Shown here: in pieces, positions 43,763 to 51,848 of the stretch | Position numbering within the stretch: position 1 is the stretch's first letter | Layout: each line of letters opens with the position of its first letter | DNA from: Lacunisphaera sp. | Lineage (GTDB): Bacteria; Verrucomicrobiota; Verrucomicrobiia; Opitutales; Opitutaceae | Assembly (NCBI GenBank): GCA_029945445.1 | Contig: JAQSCO010000048.1 | Span: 27,427-91,426, forward strand | Direction: 5' to 3' | DNA length: 64,000 nucleotides | Translations under genes and position numbers: made by a program | The notes under the pieces: model-generated | Told to the model about the DNA's origin: nothing | What the model saw: the letters and a program-made list of their open reading frames with translations, nothing else | Database searches by the model: none

Positions 43763-44892
43763 CTCGCCACAGGCCCGTTCAGCCGGGCCGTGATGCGGTC
43801 GAGCATCTCGTAGACGGCCTTCTGGGCCTCTTTGCTGGCGAAATTGGCATTGATCACGACGGCGGCATTCCGCGCCGGGGCCACGCGGACGAGGGTGTAG
43901 TTCATCGTGTTCGTGCCATCGTGCCCGAAAGTGCCCGCGCCCATCACACCCCACGGTCCCAGACCCCAGCCGTAGCCGTATTGGTGCGGCGGGAAATGCA
44001 TCGTGTGCAGTTCCTGCCAACTGGCGGGTTGGAGGATCGCCGTCGGCTCGGCGCGCTGCCCTTGCAGGTGGGCCACGAGGTATTTCAGCAGGTCCAGCGT
44101 GCTGGCGTGACCGGTGGCCGCCGGGCCGATGGAGGGCGGATTGTCCGAGTGCGAGCCGCCAGGCACTGGCACGGGCTTGCCGGCGTTCTCGGAGTGGCCC
44201 CAAGGCTGATCGATCCGCCCCGGATAGGCCGCCGCGCCGAAACCGCCGGTGGCCATGCCGAGCGGTTGATAGATGTATTTGCGGACCAGATCCTCCCATT
44301 TGCCGCCGGCTTTCACCTCCAGCAGGTGCCCGGCGATGGCATAGGAGACATTCGAGTAGTGGTGTTGCGTGCCGGGGGTCGTGAGCGGCTTCTGCTTGCG
44401 CAGAACCTGCCGGGTGAGCGAGGCGCGCTGGTCGCGCGGCAGGTACGTGTAGTCGATCTTCAAGCCGACCTCCGGCGCCAGGTCGGAAGTCTGCATCGGC
44501 AGGCCCGCCGTGTGCGAGAGCAGCATGCTCAGCGTCACCTCGCGCCACTCGGGCAGCATGCTCGCCCGCCAGAGGGGAAAAGCCTCGGCGAGCGTCATGT
44601 CCCACCGCACCACGCCTTGCTCCACCAACACGGCCGCCAGCGTGGCCGTGATGGATTTCGTGCAGGAGCCGATGTTGAACTTGTCGTTCACCGTCACCCG
44701 CTCGGACAAACCCATCTTGCGCACCCCGCCGGCGCCCTGCGCGAAGATTTCCCCGTCCAACCACACCGCCGCCGCCATGCCGGGCACGTCGTGTTGCCGG
44801 CACAATTCCTCCAGGTCGGCGTCGAGCGAGACCGGCTCGGCCGGCGCCTGGACCGCCAGCACGACGGCCACCAAGGGCAGGGCCCATTTCAT
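43756..44892 (-). CDS. Serine beta-lactamase-like hydrolase, exported
   Basis: Member of the class C beta-lactamase and DD-peptidase fold family, probably a periplasmic esterase or peptidase. It has 378 residues with a signal peptide (MKWALPLVAVVLAVQAPAEP). The catalytic SxxK is S76-C-T-K79 in FNIGSCTKSITATLAAV. The YxN motif is YSN in HHYSNVSYAIAGHLLEVKAG. The third motif is HDG in TFGHDGTNTMNYT, in place of KTG. The ATG overlaps the stop of the upstream nadR-like gene in ATGA form, so it belongs to the hslO operon. True beta-lactam resistance is unlikely from these motifs. Confidence 0.9.
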   Translation of the reverse strand: MKWALPLVAVVLAVQAPAEPVSLDADLEELCRQHDVPGMAAAVWLDGEIFAQGAGGVRKMGLSERVTVNDKFNIGSCTKSITATLAAVLVEQGVVRWDMTLAEAFPLWRASMLPEWREVTLSMLLSHTAGLPMQTSDLAPEVGLKIDYTYLPRDQRASLTRQVLRKQKPLTTPGTQHHYSNVSYAIAGHLLEVKAGGKWEDLVRKYIYQPLGMATGGFGAAAYPGRIDQPWGHSENAGKPVPVPGGSHSDNPPSIGPAATGHASTLDLLKYLVAHLQGQRAEPTAILQPASWQELHTMHFPPHQYGYGWGLGPWGVMGAGTFGHDGTNTMNYTLVRVAPARNAAVVINANFASKEAQKAVYEMLDRITARLNGPVARK

Positions 44893-45416
44893 GGCAGGCC
44901 CTCCACGGCGGCGATGGCCGCCCGTTCGCGCGCGGCCCAATCACCTGTGATCAGCTCAAACGGCAGGTGGCGGCGCTCCAGCGCGCCGCGACAGACGCGC
45001 AGGCATTTCTCGCGATCGGCTTGATCCGGAAAACACCGCTGCGGGTCGGGTGCGAACGGCACGTCGATGTCGAGCAGCAGGTAGAGCGCGTAGTGCTGGC
45101 AGCGCTGGTCCGCCCCGCGGCGGATGTCGTCGGGGCATGTCCCGTAAAGCAGGTCGCTCCAGATTACCGTCGTCAGCGCCTCGGTGTCGCAGATGAGCAG
45201 GCGGTCCGCCTTCGCCGCCAGTCCGTCCTCGCGCCGCCACTGCTCGCGGGCGATGCCCGGGATATCCCCGAGCGTGATGGCGCCGTGGGCATCCCAGAAC
45301 TCGCGGGCATATTCGGCCACCAGCGGTGCGTGGAAATGCACCGCCAGTTTTTCCGCGAGCCTGGTCTTGCCCGTGGACTCCGGCCCGTAGACGGCGATGC
45401 GCAGTGGTTCGCTCAC
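44889..45416 (-). CDS. NadR-like nicotinamide riboside kinase / AAA-type ATPase
   Basis: It has 175 residues, starting at a GTG (45414-45416) with GGAG seven bases upstream. The P-loop GPESTGKT lies at residues 10-17. VAEYAREFW and LLICDTEALTTVIWSDLLYG match the kinase domain of NadR, including its Asp-Thr stretch. LLLDIDVPFAPDPQRCFPDQ and late RRHLPFELITGDW complete the fold. There is no DNA-binding or adenylyltransferase domain. It overlaps pnuC by four bases, so the pair probably imports and traps nicotinamide riboside by phosphorylation for NAD synthesis. Confidence 0.88.
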   Translation of the reverse strand: MSEPLRIAVYGPESTGKTRLAEKLAVHFHAPLVAEYAREFWDAHGAITLGDIPGIAREQWRREDGLAAKADRLLICDTEALTTVIWSDLLYGTCPDDIRRGADQRCQHYALYLLLDIDVPFAPDPQRCFPDQADREKCLRVCRGALERRHLPFELITGDWAARERAAIAAVEGLP

Positions 45417-46021
45417 GCTTTCGCTCCTTGCATTGCGCGCCGCCAGGCCCGCCAGCCGACCAGGCCCATGACAAGATAGATGGCATACAGAAAGGCCGTG
45501 TAAGCGAGTTCCGCGCTCCAATACGAGGCGACCGCCACGAGGTTCACGACCGCCCAGAGCGCCCAGTTCTCGATGTGCTTGCGCACCTGCAGCACCTGCC
45601 CGGCCACGCTGAACGCTGCGATGAAGGCGTCGCGCCACGGCATCACGGCGTGCATCGCGGGCCCGATCACCAGCGCCCAAACCGCCGTGGCGGCCGCCGC
45701 CGCGAGCAAAGTCACGGTGCGGCCGCGGGCCGTCATCCTGGTGACCGGCAGCTCCGGGGCGGCCCCCTTGTCCTTGACCCAGTGCCACCAGCCCCAGGCC
45801 AGCGCCACAAAGTAGAAAACCTGCAACATGGCGTCCGCCGGGAAGTGGCTCTGGTAGAACAGCACGCCCTGCACCGTGACTGCGACCAGCCCGACGGGAA
45901 ACGCCCACAGGTTGCGCCGGATCATCAAGCCCACGCCCAGCAGGCCCAGCACGAGGTTGGCTTGATCCAGTGGCGTGGCCGTGCTCAACCCCGTCCAGAT
46001 GTTCTGCCAGATGGCGTTCAT
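45413..46021 (-). CDS. pnuC: Nicotinamide riboside transporter PnuC
   Basis: Facilitator for nicotinamide riboside or a related vitamin. It has 202 residues with six to seven membrane segments (for example LVLGLLGVGLMIRRNLWAF, FYFVALAWGWWHWVKD, LLAAAAATAVWALVIG, LVAVASYWSAELAYTAFLYA). The Trp-rich WGWWHW and the ENWALWAVVNLVAV blocks are PnuC marks. Its ATG overlaps the hslO stop, and its stop overlaps the NadR-like start. The gene pair supports an NAD precursor role over thiamine. Confidence 0.93.
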   Translation of the reverse strand: MNAIWQNIWTGLSTATPLDQANLVLGLLGVGLMIRRNLWAFPVGLVAVTVQGVLFYQSHFPADAMLQVFYFVALAWGWWHWVKDKGAAPELPVTRMTARGRTVTLLAAAAATAVWALVIGPAMHAVMPWRDAFIAAFSVAGQVLQVRKHIENWALWAVVNLVAVASYWSAELAYTAFLYAIYLVMGLVGWRAWRRAMQGAKA

Positions 46022-46824
46022 GCCGGCTTCTTCACCTCGGCCAGGTAGGCCTCCATCGCCTCGCGCGTCAGCGTGTGGGCGGCGGCGCAGCGCGGGCACT
46101 CCACGCGGATGGTCTCGCCGTCGCCGAAGAGGCCCGCGGGGTCGGCGCGGAACGCCGGGGCGATCGCGGCGAGGATCTTCTGCTGGGTGCACCCGCAGTG
46201 CCAGCCGTAGTTGCGGCGCTGGATCAGCGCGAGCGTCTCGGCCGTGGCGAGGTTGCGCACGGTCTCGGCATCCGCCGCGCTGAACCACGCGAGGTCGCAA
46301 TCCGGCTGGGCCACGAGCAGGGCGTATTCGTCTCCGCCCAGCTCGAACAGCCGCGCCGGCCGCTGTTCGCTCCGGGCATAATAGCCCTCCACGGCCGCCC
46401 GCACGTCGCCGCGGAAATTCACCACGCTGCGGCGCGGCTCGGTCCCGCGCCGGGGCATGATGTCGCTGAAGAACACGTTCTCGGCGGCCTCGCGCACGTT
46501 CTCCGTGAAGAGCCGGCCGGTGATGTTGCAGTCCTCGTTGTCGCCCGCCAGGAAGATATTCAGCCGCGGCGCCTGGAAATTTATGGTCCAGGCGAGGTGC
46601 TCGTTCAGCGGCCGCGAGGCGCAGTGCAGCGTGAAGGCTGCCAGCGCGGAGCGGAACAGCCCGTCCTGCTCCGGCGTGTAGCGGAGCTTGTTGTCCGCAA
46701 GGTGCAGGTAGTAATCGGTGAAAAGCGGGGCGAAGTCGGCGCGCGCGAGCAGCGCGTTGCGGTGGCGGATAAATTCCACCGTCACCCCGGTGCCGGTCAC
46801 TTCGCTGGTCTGGTCGTCTGGCAT
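46018..46824 (-). CDS. hslO: Hsp33-family redox chaperone
   Basis: Oxidation-activated holdase chaperone. It has 268 residues. The N-terminal domain has the FTLHCASRPLNEHLAWTINF region and VNFRGDVRAAVEGYYARSEQ. The C-terminal zinc switch has the four cysteines as CGC (in YGWHCGCTQQKILAAI) and CPRC (in VECPRCAAAHTLTREAM), the CxC/CxxC pattern of Hsp33. The ATG at 46822-46824 is preferred to a TTG nine codons earlier. First gene of a four-gene overlapping operon, divergent from the fatty acid hydroxylase gene. Confidence 0.92.
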   Translation of the reverse strand: MPDDQTSEVTGTGVTVEFIRHRNALLARADFAPLFTDYYLHLADNKLRYTPEQDGLFRSALAAFTLHCASRPLNEHLAWTINFQAPRLNIFLAGDNEDCNITGRLFTENVREAAENVFFSDIMPRRGTEPRRSVVNFRGDVRAAVEGYYARSEQRPARLFELGGDEYALLVAQPDCDLAWFSAADAETVRNLATAETLALIQRRNYGWHCGCTQQKILAAIAPAFRADPAGLFGDGETIRVECPRCAAAHTLTREAMEAYLAEVKKPA

Positions 46825-46943
46825 GGGGGCAGTGTATGCAGATTCGCCCAAAGTCCAGCCGTGTAAAATTCCGGGCGGGCCGCCCGGAGATATTATTTTT
46901 CGGCGATTGCCAATGGGGTGAAAACCGTGGATTTATTCCCCGA

Positions 46944-47807
46944 ATGTCCGAGCGCATATCCCACAAACCCCAGGTCGAGGAAGAGTTTTCCCTGCCTTTG
47001 TTTCTCACGATCGTCACGCTTTCCTTCGCAGGTGCGATCGGGCTCGTCTGGCTGCTCTCGCCGCACTCCGTGTGGCTGGCCCAGGTCGCCGGCCCGTTCT
47101 GGAAGCTGCTCGCCGCCTTCCTGGCCCTCTCGCTGTTCAACTGTTTCATGGAATACTTCTTCCACCGCTATGTGTTGCACAAGCCGGTGATCCCCGTTCT
47201 TAGCTACTTCTACCGGCAGCACACCCATCACCACAGCCTGACCCGCATCACGCGCCGGCGCACGCCGGGCGGCATGGAGGTCAACTTCGTCGAGAACTTC
47301 TATCCGATCGTGAAGGACGAGCAGAAGGAGGCCTCGTTCTTCCCCTGGTATACCTTCGTGATTTTTGCCGTGATCCTCACCCCGCTGTATTTGCTGCTGC
47401 AGTTCCTGCTACCCTCCTTCCCGTGGTTCGTGGCGGGCTACGCCGCGCTGGCCGCCTCGCTCATGCTCTACGAGATCTTCCATGCGATCGAGCACTGGTC
47501 CTTCGAGAAATGGGGCCCGCTCATCGACAGCCCGGTCTGGGGCGGTTTCTGGCGCAAGGTCTACAGCTTCCACCTGCGCCACCACGCCGTGATCGACTGC
47601 AACGAGGCCATCTCCGGCTTCTTCACCCTGCCCATCGCGGACTGGGTCTTCGGCACCTGCATCTTCCCCGGCATCCTCTACAAGCATGGCGAACTGAACG
47701 CCGCCGAGAAAGAATTCCTCAGCCCGCACCCGATCGCGCCCATCCGCTGGCTCGACCGCCTGTCCGACGAGGTCGTCAAGGCCCGCCGGGAACGCGTCCG
47801 CGCCTGA
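46944..47807 (+). CDS. Fatty acid hydroxylase / sterol desaturase family membrane protein
   Basis: Di-iron membrane oxygenase family. It has 287 residues with hydrophobic segments near 17-38, 50-68, 130-150 and 160-180. Histidine boxes are in order: EYFFHRYVLHK, RQHTHHHS, IFHAIEHWSFEKW and FHLRHHAVIDCNEAISGFF. ATG at 46944; an earlier in-frame start exists but reads through the promoter gap. Substrate (fatty acid, carotenoid or sterol) cannot be told. A perfect terminator palindrome follows 23 bases after the stop. Confidence 0.88.
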   Translation: MSERISHKPQVEEEFSLPLFLTIVTLSFAGAIGLVWLLSPHSVWLAQVAGPFWKLLAAFLALSLFNCFMEYFFHRYVLHKPVIPVLSYFYRQHTHHHSLTRITRRRTPGGMEVNFVENFYPIVKDEQKEASFFPWYTFVIFAVILTPLYLLLQFLLPSFPWFVAGYAALAASLMLYEIFHAIEHWSFEKWGPLIDSPVWGGFWRKVYSFHLRHHAVIDCNEAISGFFTLPIADWVFGTCIFPGILYKHGELNAAEKEFLSPHPIAPIRWLDRLSDEVVKARRERVRA

Positions 47808-47830
47808 GCCAGCGCTCATCTCCCCTCTCC

Positions 47831-47856
47831 AACGGCGCCCGCGGGCGCCGTTTTCA
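47831..47856 (+). terminator. Intrinsic terminator after the hydroxylase gene
   Basis: AACGGCGCCC-GC-GGGCGCCGTT (47831-47852) is a perfect palindrome followed by TTCATT on the plus strand. It gives a ten-base-pair stem with a tight loop just after the stop codon. Confidence 0.8.
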
Positions 47857-47933
47857 TTGGTGGTTGCCGCTGTCCCCATCGGGCAACCGGCGCCGGCGCC
47901 GACGCCGGCGGGAACACCGCCGCCCACCCGTCC

Positions 47934-48536
47934 TCAGTCCTTCCTGATCACGCCGTGGTCCTGGAGCTTCTTGACCTTCGGCCGGATGACGAAGGCGCAG
48001 TAGCCCTGGCCCGGGTGCTGGTTGAAGTAGTCCTGGTGGTAGTCCTCCGCGCGCCAGAATTTCTTCAGCGGCACGACCTCGGTCACGATCGGGTCGCGGA
48101 CATTGGCCTGCGCCTTGAGCTTGGCCCGGCCGGCGGCGACGTGCTGCGCCTCGTCGTGATAGAAGATCACCGAGCGATACTGGTCGCCCTCGTCCGCGCC
48201 CTGACGGTTGAGCGTCGTCGGGTCGTGCGACTCGAAGAACACCTCGAGCACCTTGTCGTAGCTGATCACCGCCGGGTCGAATTCGACCTGGATGACCTCC
48301 GCGTGGCCGCTGCCGTGGGCGCAGATGTCCTCGTAGGTCGGGTTCTGCGTCTGGCCGCCGGAATAACCGCTCACGCTCTTGACGATGCCGGGCAGTCGCT
48401 GGAACACGGCTTCCATGCACCAGAAGCAGCCGCCCCCGAAGGTGGCGAACTCGTGTTTCGACGCGGGTTTGGTTTCAGCCTGGAGGGTCATGGCGGTAAG
48501 GAGGGTCAGGAGGACGGCAAAGGCGCGGACTTTCAT
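47934..48536 (-). CDS. msrA: Peptide methionine-S-sulfoxide reductase MsrA, exported
   Basis: Repairs oxidised methionine (S form). It has 200 residues with a signal peptide (residues 1-20, MKVRAFAVLLTLLTAMTLQA), so it is probably periplasmic. The catalytic motif GCFWC is at C37 and C40. Further blocks are GYSGGQTQNPTYEDICAHGS, GHAEVIQVEFDP, SHDPTTLNRQGADEGDQYRS and EDYHQDYFNQHPGQGYC. The last Cys, in GQGYCAF, may be a resolving Cys. No MsrB is attached or adjacent. Confidence 0.96.
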   Translation of the reverse strand: MKVRAFAVLLTLLTAMTLQAETKPASKHEFATFGGGCFWCMEAVFQRLPGIVKSVSGYSGGQTQNPTYEDICAHGSGHAEVIQVEFDPAVISYDKVLEVFFESHDPTTLNRQGADEGDQYRSVIFYHDEAQHVAAGRAKLKAQANVRDPIVTEVVPLKKFWRAEDYHQDYFNQHPGQGYCAFVIRPKVKKLQDHGVIRKD

Positions 48537-48597
48537 GCACGTGGGAGGAGGCTAGCCACCTTTTATTCCGGCGCAAGAGAGCCGAAGCACCAGAGTG

Positions 48598-48712
48598 ATT
48601 GGCCACAAAAAGCACAAAGTGGTCCGTCCAGATGGCGCTGATCGTCCGCGCGCCTATAGGCGCCTTGCAGATTTCTTTCGCCTGTGGGTATTTTGTGCTT
48701 TTTGTGGCTAAT
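48598..48712. repeat. 115-base palindromic (MITE-like) element
   Basis: The 21-base terminal arms (48598-48618, ending CACAAAAAGCACAAA; 48692-48712, starting TTTGTGCTTTTTGTG) are complementary at 20 of 21 positions. A perfect 14-base palindrome, GCGCCTATAGGCGC (48650-48663), lies at the centre. No coding content. It occupies the gap between divergently oriented msrA and the S4 gene. Confidence 0.75.
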
Positions 48713-48814
48713 GCTCTGCCAGCTCGGATGAATTTGGAATTAGTGCCCCATTAGTGGGGATCAGTGGTTAACTCCGTCTCTTGTCTTTTTTCAGCAATGA
48801 ATTTGCCTCGGATC

Positions 48815-49195
48815 ATGGCTGACGATCCCCGCCTCGACAAATGGCTCTGGAGCGTGCGCGTGTTCAAGACCCGCGCCGAGGCCACGGCTGCCTGCCGCGC
48901 CGGCAAGGTCCTTATCGGCGAGCTCGAGGCCAAGCCCGGCCGCGACATCCATGTCGGCGAAACCGTCACCGTCCGCGTTGGCGCGATCACCCGCACCTTG
49001 AAGGTCGTCGCCCACCCGCGCTCGCGCGTCGCCGCGAAACAACTGCCGGAATACCTGACCGACCTCACGCCCGCCGCCGAATACGAGCGCGTCAAGCAGG
49101 CTGGCATCGAACACCTGCTCGCCCGCCAGCGCGGCGAGGGTCGCCCGACGAAGAAGGACCGCCGCGAGATGGGCCGGCTCTTCGGGTTCGAGTGA
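48815..49195 (+). CDS. hslR: S4-domain RNA-binding protein, Hsp15 type
   Basis: Binds stalled or free 50S subunits with nascent chains in E. coli. It has 126 residues from the ATG at 48815. The S4 domain is RLDKWLWSVRVFKTRAEATA, ACRAGKVLIG, followed by PGRDIHVGETVTVRVG. The basic C-terminal tail is RQRGEGRPTKKDRREMGRLF, as in Hsp15. An in-frame ATG at 48797 would add six residues. Convergent with ettA across a palindromic element. Confidence 0.9.
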   Translation: MADDPRLDKWLWSVRVFKTRAEATAACRAGKVLIGELEAKPGRDIHVGETVTVRVGAITRTLKVVAHPRSRVAAKQLPEYLTDLTPAAEYERVKQAGIEHLLARQRGEGRPTKKDRREMGRLFGFE

Positions 49196-49202
49196 AGTTA
49201 AC

Positions 49203-49255
49203 TGGAGGGCCCGCGTCTCTGCGGGCCGCGGGTTCGCAGGGACGCGAACCCTCCA
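49203..49255. repeat. Compact three-way palindromic element
   Basis: The outer arms TGGAGGG (49203-49209) and CCCTCCA (49249-49255) enclose two hairpins. They are GGCCCGC/GCGGGCC (49208-49227) and GGGTTCGC/GCGAACCC (49230-49251), each with a six-base loop. It fills the convergent gap before ettA. It has the same outer-stem-plus-two-hairpins plan as the element at 35070-35199, with a different sequence. Confidence 0.7.
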
Positions 49256-49260
49256 AGCTC

Positions 49261-50946
<1,686 letters not shown>

Positions 50947-51024
50947 GGGCGGAAAAGCAAACCCACGCGGCGGTGCGAGGCAACGCAATCGTGACGATTT
51001 CCGGTCCGCCCGGCCGGAGTCCGC

Positions 51025-51732
51025 TCAGGAATGGCGGCCGAAGAACCAGTAAGCCAGCCAGACCGCCAGCACCAGCAAGCCCGCCCCGATGGCGATCCGG
51101 GTGGCCAGATCGCGATGTTCCCGGATGGTCCGGCCGGTCGGCTTTCCCCCGACCGGGTTCACGAGGAAGATGCGCATCTTTTCCGGGATGTTCTTGAGCT
51201 TCTGCGGCGGCAGATAGGTGCCATCCAGCTTCAGCTGGCTCTCGATCTGGGAGTAGATGAAACTCGACATGGCGATACCGCCCGGATCGGCCAGCGGCTG
51301 GATGCGCGCGGCCACATTGACCGCGTTGCTGAAAATGTCGTCGTCCCGGTCCACCAATTCGCCCAAGTGCAGGCCAATGCGGACGCCATAACGCTGCGCG
51401 GCCGGCACCCAGGCGTTGTTCGACTCGACCGCCTCCAGGATACTCTGGCTGCAGCGCACGGAGGACAAGGCGGTCGGGAACTCAGCCATCGAGCCGTCAC
51501 CCATGAACTTGACCACGCGTCCGCCGAACTTCGGCACCTCGGCGCGCAGGAGCTTCTCCAACTCGCCGACGCAAGCCAGCGCGCGGCCCTCGTCCTTGGA
51601 CATCATGGCGCTGTAGCCCACCATATCGAGGAACATGACAGCCGCCAGGCGGCGGTTGGGTTGCCCCAAGCCGGGCGAGCTTTGCCCGAAACCGGGAGAG
51701 GTTTGTCCGAAGCCGGAAGAGGATTCTGCCAT
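51025..51732 (-). CDS. Class III nucleotide cyclase with C-terminal membrane anchor
   Basis: It has 235 residues. A short N-terminus with three seven-residue repeats (SSGFGQT, SPGFGQS, SPGLGQP, residues 5-25) precedes the catalytic domain. Metal aspartates are D36 in MFLDMVGYS and D79 in KFMGDGS. K75 and D132 fit adenylate preference. N139 and R143 in AVNVAARIQ are the transition-state pair. All key residues are present, so it should be active. One membrane helix near the C-terminus (about 213-231, IAIGAGLLVLAVWLAYWFF) anchors it. It is 116 bases after the giant exoprotein gene, possibly cotranscribed. Confidence 0.9.
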   Translation of the reverse strand: MAESSSGFGQTSPGFGQSSPGLGQPNRRLAAVMFLDMVGYSAMMSKDEGRALACVGELEKLLRAEVPKFGGRVVKFMGDGSMAEFPTALSSVRCSQSILEAVESNNAWVPAAQRYGVRIGLHLGELVDRDDDIFSNAVNVAARIQPLADPGGIAMSSFIYSQIESQLKLDGTYLPPQKLKNIPEKMRIFLVNPVGGKPTGRTIREHRDLATRIAIGAGLLVLAVWLAYWFFGRHS

Positions 51733-51848
51733 GGGGGGTAGACCATTCTCGATAACTGTTCCGGCCCCGGGCTCAAGAGAGGAATCAAGCCCCCCGTGGA
51801 GATTTCCCGCCGGCCTCAGGGCAGGAGTGCGCCGCCGATGCCCCTATT

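Noticed and set aside
43756..44892. Antibiotic-resistance beta-lactamase
   Set aside because: Only the fold motifs are present, with HDG in place of KTG; the family is mostly esterases and peptidases.
41840..44944. 1034-codon minus frame across maeA and the serine hydrolase gene
   Set aside because: It overlaps a certain malic enzyme gene on the other strand and the hydrolase in another frame; the translation has no domain pattern.
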